Source: JACMNW01 sp031413495
GTDB taxonomy: Bacteria > Pseudomonadota > Alphaproteobacteria > Rhodobacterales > Rhodobacteraceae
Direction: 5' to 3'
NCBI GenBank assembly: GCA_031413495.1
Contig: JANOFE010000030.1
Location: forward strand, 22,507-86,506
DNA length: 64,000 nucleotides
The notes under the pieces are model-generated. The model was given only the letters and a program-made list of their open reading frames with translations. It searched no databases and had not been told where the DNA came from. The position numbers and the translations under genes are program-made. Positions 59,486 through 64,000 of this stretch are shown piece after piece (the first letter of the stretch is position 1; each line of letters opens with the position of its first letter).

Positions 59486-61486
59486 ATGCGGATTGTGACG
59501 GAGTTTCCAAGGGCTATCATAGATCATTCCGATATGGGGATCGTCATGCCGGATGGCTGCCGTTTGTCGGCGCGGGTTTGGATGCCAGCGGATGCAGAGG
59601 CAAACCCGGTGCCTGCGGTGTTGGAATATATCCCGTACCGCAAGCGCGACGGCACAATTGCCCGCGATGAAATGATGCACGCCTATGTGGCAGGCCATGG
59701 CTATGCCTGCGTGCGGGTCGATATGCGCGGCAATGGCGACAGCGACGGGTTGATGGCCGATGAATATACGCCGCTGGAACTGCAGGATGCGTGTGATGTG
59801 ATTGCGTGGTTGGCAGCCCAGCCCTGGTGCACAGGCGCTGTGGGCATGATGGGCAAAAGCTGGGGTGGCTTTAACTGTTTGCAGACGGCGGCGCTGCGTC
59901 CGCCAGCGTTAAAGGCCGTGATTTCGGTATGTTCGACAACGGACCGATTTGCCGATGATGTGCATTTCAAGGGCGGCTGTCTGCTGGGCGAGAATTTGGG
60001 CTGGGGGGCGGTGATGCTGTCTTACTCCTCGCGCCCGCCGGACCCGATGTTGCGGCAGGATTGGCGCGAGGTGTGGTTGGCACGGCTTGAGGCGGAGCCG
60101 TTTTTGGCACCGATTTGGGCAGGACATCAAAGCCGCGATGCGTACTGGAAACATGGGTCGGTGGGCGAGGACTATTCCGCCATTCAGGCGGCAGTTTTGT
60201 CTGTTGGGGGATGGGCCGACAATTACATGAACACGGTGGCGCATCTGGTGGAGAGTATTGCGGCACCGGTGAAAGGGATTGTCGGGCCCTGGGTGCATCA
60301 ATACCCGCATACCGCCGTGCCGGGGCCGCAGATCGGGTTTTTGCAATTGGCGGTGCGGTGGTGGGACCGGTGGTTGAAGGGCATTCCAAACGGGGCGGAG
60401 GATGAGCCTGCGATGCGGGGCTATATGCTGCAGTCGCAGGCGCCAGATGCATCGACGGCACATCGGGCGGGGCATTGGGTGGCGGAACAGGCATGGCCAA
60501 CAGCGCGGGTGTCAAGGCGGGTATTGGCGCTGTCGGGCGCAGGGTTGCTTGGCGGCGACGGCGGGGCATTGTGTGTGCCAGTGAACACGCCGCAGCATTT
60601 GGGGATGCATGCGGGCGAATTTTTTCCGATGGGGCTGAATGCGGAAATGCCGGGGGATCAGGCCCCCGACGATGCGCTGTCAGTTTGTTTTGATAGCGCG
60701 CCCCTTGAGCAGGATTTTAGCGTGTTTGGCGCGGCGAGGCTGCGGTTGCGGCTGGCTTGTGACCAGCCGTTTGGTTTTGTAGTGGCGCGGCTCTGTGATG
60801 TGGCACCCGATGGGTCATCTGTGCGGATATGCCATGGCATGTTGAATTTGCGGCATCGCGACAGCATGGAAAGCCCAAGCGCAGTTCCGGTGGGCGCGGC
60901 GTTTGACGTGACTTTGGTGCTGGACCAGATGGCTTACCGGCTGGCTGCCGGGCACCAGATTCGATTGGCGATCTCGACGACCTATTGGCCGTTTTTGTGG
61001 CCAAGTGCAAAGGCCGCGACTGTGACGATTCTGGACGGTGATCTTGATGTGCCTGTGCATGCGGGGGTTGCGGGCGATGAGTGGATACCGCCTGAGGCGG
61101 AAGCTGCGACACCTTGGGCGCACCGGGTTTTGCGCAAACCACGGGCAGAGCGGCGGATTGAGACGAATTTAATTTCGGGCGAAGTGGCGCTTGTTGTGGT
61201 GGACGATACCGGGTTGGTCGAGAATGCGGATCATGGCTTGATCAGCGGTGAGAGGATGGCCGAACGATGGTCGGTGCATCCCGGTGATCCTTTGAGTGCT
61301 GGGTGTTTTTTTGAGTTTAATCAAAGTCTTGCACGGGATGACTGGGCGGTGCGGACCAAGGGATGGGCGCGAATGACGTCAACCAAAACCGAACTGATTT
61401 TGACTGCGCATCTGGAAGCATGGGATGGCGATGCAACCGTTTGCAGCCGGGATTGGCACGAAGTTGTGCCAAGAGAGCAGGTTTGA
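59486..61486 (+). CDS. CocE/NonD family alpha/beta hydrolase (X-Pro dipeptidyl-peptidase S15 type)
   Basis: A 666-residue hydrolase. The alpha/beta catalytic domain has GMMGKSWGGFNCLQTAAL (nucleophile Ser), WVHQYPHTAVPGPQIGFLQL (His end), and a C-terminal X-Pro-type jelly-roll domain (RLACDQPFGFVVARLCDVAP, HQIRLAISTTYWPFLWPS). It cleaves esters or N-terminal dipeptide/acyl groups. No signal peptide, so cytosolic. Just upstream of a peptide-type ABC transporter it may process the imported substrate. ATG at 59486 has GGGAGGG upstream. Confidence 0.88.
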   Translation: MRIVTEFPRAIIDHSDMGIVMPDGCRLSARVWMPADAEANPVPAVLEYIPYRKRDGTIARDEMMHAYVAGHGYACVRVDMRGNGDSDGLMADEYTPLELQDACDVIAWLAAQPWCTGAVGMMGKSWGGFNCLQTAALRPPALKAVISVCSTTDRFADDVHFKGGCLLGENLGWGAVMLSYSSRPPDPMLRQDWREVWLARLEAEPFLAPIWAGHQSRDAYWKHGSVGEDYSAIQAAVLSVGGWADNYMNTVAHLVESIAAPVKGIVGPWVHQYPHTAVPGPQIGFLQLAVRWWDRWLKGIPNGAEDEPAMRGYMLQSQAPDASTAHRAGHWVAEQAWPTARVSRRVLALSGAGLLGGDGGALCVPVNTPQHLGMHAGEFFPMGLNAEMPGDQAPDDALSVCFDSAPLEQDFSVFGAARLRLRLACDQPFGFVVARLCDVAPDGSSVRICHGMLNLRHRDSMESPSAVPVGAAFDVTLVLDQMAYRLAAGHQIRLAISTTYWPFLWPSAKAATVTILDGDLDVPVHAGVAGDEWIPPEAEAATPWAHRVLRKPRAERRIETNLISGEVALVVVDDTGLVENADHGLISGERMAERWSVHPGDPLSAGCFFEFNQSLARDDWAVRTKGWARMTSTKTELILTAHLEAWDGDATVCSRDWHEVVPREQV

Positions 61487-61584
61487 GTTTTTGTAATGCC
61501 GTCGCAATGAAGAAATAGATTTACGGACGCACATGAAATGCGCAATCTTGATTCAGTAATCAATAAACGTAACGGGAGAATCGA

Positions 61585-63168
61585 ATGAAAGACGATCTAG
61601 CAAAGCTGCTTGATGCGATTGACAGCGGCGCGCTAAGCCGCCGGTCGTTTCTGAACAGGACCGCTGCTTTCGGCCTGACAGCAGCCCTTGGCACATCCAT
61701 ACTGCCAAGCATGGTGCGCGCCGAAGAGCCAAAGAAGGGCGGCCTCTACCGCATGGGTTGGGGTGGCGGCGAGGCGACCGATACGCTGGACCCAAGCCTT
61801 GCCGACAGCCCGGTGCCATTTGTGGTCAACCGCCAGTGGGGCGATACCATTGTCAACGTCACTGCCGATGGCCAGATCGAGCCGCGCCTTGCGGAATCGA
61901 TGACGTCGAATGCGGACGGCACCGAATGGCGCTTTGCCATCCGTCAGGGTGTGAAGTTCCACGACGGCACCGACATGACGGTTGATGATGTGGTGGCCAC
62001 GTTCAAGCGGCATTCGGATGAAAATTCGAAATCCGGCGCGCTGGGTATCATGCAGGGTATCGCGGGCATCGCAGCGGATGGCCAAGAAGTGGTGATGACG
62101 CTGGCCAGCGGCAATGCCGATTTGCCGTATCTGTTGTCGGACTATCACCTGGTCGTGCAGCCAAAGGGCGGCGTCGATGCACCAAACGCGGCAATCGGCA
62201 CCGGCACCTACAAGGTGGTTTCGGCAGAGCCGGGCGTACGCTATGTGTTTGAGAAAAACCCAGCCGATTGGGATGCGACGCGCGGCCACTATGACGGGGT
62301 CGAGCTGCTGGTGATCAACGACGCCACGGCACGGACATCTGCACTGCAATCCGGGCAAGTTGACATCATCAACCGGATTGATCCGAAAGTGGCAAAGCTG
62401 CTGGGCCAATCACCCGGTATCGTTGTGGCAAACGTTTCGGGCCGTGGCATTTACGTGTTCAACATGTTCGCCAATACCGCACCGTTTGACAACAAAGACC
62501 TGCGGATGGCGTTGAAATACGCGATCAACCGGCAGGAAATGGTGGACAAGATCCTTGATGGCTTTGGCGGTCTTGGCAACGATATCCCGGTGAATGCGGC
62601 CTATCCGTTGTTCACAGCCCTGCCGCAGCGTGAGTATGACCCGGTGAAAGCAGCCGAGCATTACAAATCGTCCGGTCACGACGGCAGCCCGATTGTTCTG
62701 ACCGTTGCCGATACGGCTTTCCCCGGCGCAGTGGATGCAGCGGCGTTGTTCCAGCAATCTGCTGCGGCCTGCGGTATTCCGCTGGAAATCAAGCGCGTGC
62801 CGGATGACGGCTATTGGTCTGACGTGTGGAACGTGAACCCGTTCCATGCGGCCTATTGGGGTGGGCGTCCGGTGCAGGACCAGATGTATTCGACGGCCTA
62901 TCTGTCGACAGCAGACTGGAACGACACCCGGACCATCAGCACCGAGCTGGATGCTATGATTCTTGCCGCGCGGTCGGAAACGGATACAGCGAAGCGGACC
63001 GAACTTTACACAAACATTGCGACCTTCGTTCATGATGAAAGCGGTTTGATCTGCCCGATGTTCAACGACTTCATCGATGCCCACAGCGATAAGATTGCGG
63101 GCTTCCTGGAAGATCCGAACTTTGAAGCAATGGGTGGCTGGGCTTCGGCCAAAACCTGGTTCGCCTGA
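61585..63168 (+). CDS. Peptide/nickel-type ABC transporter substrate-binding protein (SBP_bac_5)
   Basis: A 527-residue periplasmic protein with a twin-arginine-like signal SRRSFLNRTAAFGLTAALGT near residues 18-37. The mature domain has GLYRMGWGGGEATDTLDPSL and WRFAIRQGVKFHDGTDMTVDD. It binds peptides or large oligo-substrates. The AT-rich leader (61487-61584) may hold the promoter. It precedes the permease by 3 nt. Confidence 0.92.
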   Translation: MKDDLAKLLDAIDSGALSRRSFLNRTAAFGLTAALGTSILPSMVRAEEPKKGGLYRMGWGGGEATDTLDPSLADSPVPFVVNRQWGDTIVNVTADGQIEPRLAESMTSNADGTEWRFAIRQGVKFHDGTDMTVDDVVATFKRHSDENSKSGALGIMQGIAGIAADGQEVVMTLASGNADLPYLLSDYHLVVQPKGGVDAPNAAIGTGTYKVVSAEPGVRYVFEKNPADWDATRGHYDGVELLVINDATARTSALQSGQVDIINRIDPKVAKLLGQSPGIVVANVSGRGIYVFNMFANTAPFDNKDLRMALKYAINRQEMVDKILDGFGGLGNDIPVNAAYPLFTALPQREYDPVKAAEHYKSSGHDGSPIVLTVADTAFPGAVDAAALFQQSAAACGIPLEIKRVPDDGYWSDVWNVNPFHAAYWGGRPVQDQMYSTAYLSTADWNDTRTISTELDAMILAARSETDTAKRTELYTNIATFVHDESGLICPMFNDFIDAHSDKIAGFLEDPNFEAMGGWASAKTWFA

Positions 63169-63171
63169 ACC

Positions 63172-64000
63172 ATGGTTCACCCCATCCTGAAACTGTTGGC
63201 TCAGCGCATTGCGCTGGGCCTTGTGTTGCTTTGGGCGGCGTCTGTGCTGATCTTTATTGGCACGCAGATCCTGCCGGGCGATGTGGCACAAAGCATTCTT
63301 GGGCAGGCGGCTACGCCTGTTTCACTGGCCAATTTGCGCGAAGAACTGGGGCTGAATGAGCCACCGCTGACGCGATACCTGAATTGGGCAGGTGGGGTGT
63401 TACAGGGTGATTTGGGTACGGCACTGACAAATAAGAAAGACATAGCCGAAGCGATGGGCAAACGTCTGGGCAACACCTTGTTCCTTGCGTTTTGGGCTGC
63501 GGTAATCTCGGTTCCGTTGGCGGTAACGCTGGGGTTGATCGCGGTGCGCTATCTGGGGCGATGGCCAGATAAATTGATTTCGACCGTGACGCTGGCAACA
63601 GTTTCGGTGCCAGAGTTTTTGTTAGGGTATATTTTAGTCTATTTACTATCGGTGAAATTCCGGCTGCTGCCGTCATTGGCGACGATCAATGACGGGATGA
63701 GCTTTGGCGATAAACTTTACGCCATTTCGCTGCCGGTGCTGGTGCTGGTTCTGGTGGTACTGGGCCATATGATGCGGATGACGCGGGCGGCGATTTTGAA
63801 CGTGATGCAATCGGCATATATTGAGACGGCGGAACTAAAGGGACTTCGGCCGATTACAGAGATCGCAAAGCATGCCTTTCCGAACGCGATTGCGCCGGTG
63901 GTGAACGTTATCATGTTGAACCTTGCCTATCTGGTGGTGGGTGTGGTCGTTGTTGAAGTGGTGTTTGTCTACCCCGGCATGGGGCAATATCTGGTGGACC
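63172..64000 (+). CDS. Dipeptide-type ABC transporter permease (DppB-like), cut by right edge
   Basis: About 276 residues are visible before the window ends. The start MVHPILKLLAQRIALGLVLL is the typical DppB membrane start, with SVLIFIGTQILPGDVAQSIL, ELGLNEPPLTRYLNW and the EAA-like loop ETAELKGLRPITEIAKHAFP. It should form the channel with a second permease that lies outside. ATG at 63172 is used. Confidence 0.92.
   Translation, partial: MVHPILKLLAQRIALGLVLLWAASVLIFIGTQILPGDVAQSILGQAATPVSLANLREELGLNEPPLTRYLNWAGGVLQGDLGTALTNKKDIAEAMGKRLGNTLFLAFWAAVISVPLAVTLGLIAVRYLGRWPDKLISTVTLATVSVPEFLLGYILVYLLSVKFRLLPSLATINDGMSFGDKLYAISLPVLVLVLVVLGHMMRMTRAAILNVMQSAYIETAELKGLRPITEIAKHAFPNAIAPVVNVIMLNLAYLVVGVVVVEVVFVYPGMGQYLVD

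Noticed and set aside
1..64000. tRNA, rRNA, CRISPR arrays, integrases and insertion sequences
   Set aside because: Intergenic gaps are short and were read for cloverleaf-like and direct-repeat patterns; none was seen. A dedicated tRNAscan or CRISPR search could not be run.

Overview
The window reads as a chromosomal segment from an aerobic alphaproteobacterium of the Rhodobacteraceae (roseobacter-like). The evidence is gene content and order: glnD-murJ next to trpS, the lipoprotein-rsmI-yraN-gshB run, nfuA-tsaB-rimI, an RpoHII-type sigma factor, a TSUP transporter paired with a TIGR02186 protein, and a BMP-type nucleoside transporter. Base composition is moderately GC-rich. I see no rRNA, tRNA, CRISPR array, phage, integrase or insertion sequence. 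No intergenic gap exceeds 300 bp.

Left part (1-8.1 kb): a minus-strand fatty-acid beta-oxidation operon. A MerR regulator and a long acyl-CoA dehydrogenase are followed by three tiny genes, a GST, a thiolase, a cupin and a FadB/FadJ-type protein that is cut by the window edge. A second MerR regulator and two coupled hotdog thioesterases stand beside it. A perfect MerR-like dyad lies between the two regulators.

8-24 kb: a TSUP exporter with its TIGR02186 partner; a nucleoside importer (BMP-ATPase-two permeases) co-transcribed with purine nucleoside phosphorylase; rimI, tsaB and nfuA; a class V aminotransferase; a DUF3052-like protein; an AT-richer secreted serine protease that looks acquired; a universal stress protein; a VOC protein; trpS; and a rhomboid-fold protein that has lost its catalytic residues.

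24.5-40 kb: core cell functions, namely murJ, glnD, an LpoA-like lipoprotein, rsmI, yraN, gshB, comM, a GST carrying a YHS-like tail, cobalamin genes cobC and cobU, rpoH2, coaBC, dut and a membrane-anchored ThiF/MoeB protein. 40-46.3 kb: small stress or unknown genes (including a DUF924 gene broken by an in-frame TAG), an amino-acid ABC system without its ATPase, and an M3 peptidase.

46.3-64 kb: a catabolic block converging on glycine betaine. An AraC/GATase1 regulator is divergent from a plus-strand operon: BKACE (3-dehydrocarnitine cleavage), a carnitine dehydrogenase fused to a thioesterase, an acyl-CoA dehydrogenase, an NDP-forming acyl-CoA ligase and a CaiD-like crotonobetainyl-CoA hydratase. 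Together these could convert gamma-butyrobetaine through carnitine to glycine betaine. Next come a DUF4274 gene frameshifted by an exact 8-bp duplication, a GMC oxidoreductase, choline sulfatase (betC), a CocE/NonD hydrolase and the start of a peptide-type ABC transporter that runs off the right edge.

Several families of short dispersed repeats sit in the gaps. One palindromic family (8269, 18694, 24454) lies only between convergent genes. Another (GGATATTT...AACAGATGAAA) recurs four or five times, and two repeat pairs form small inverted-repeat-bounded modules.
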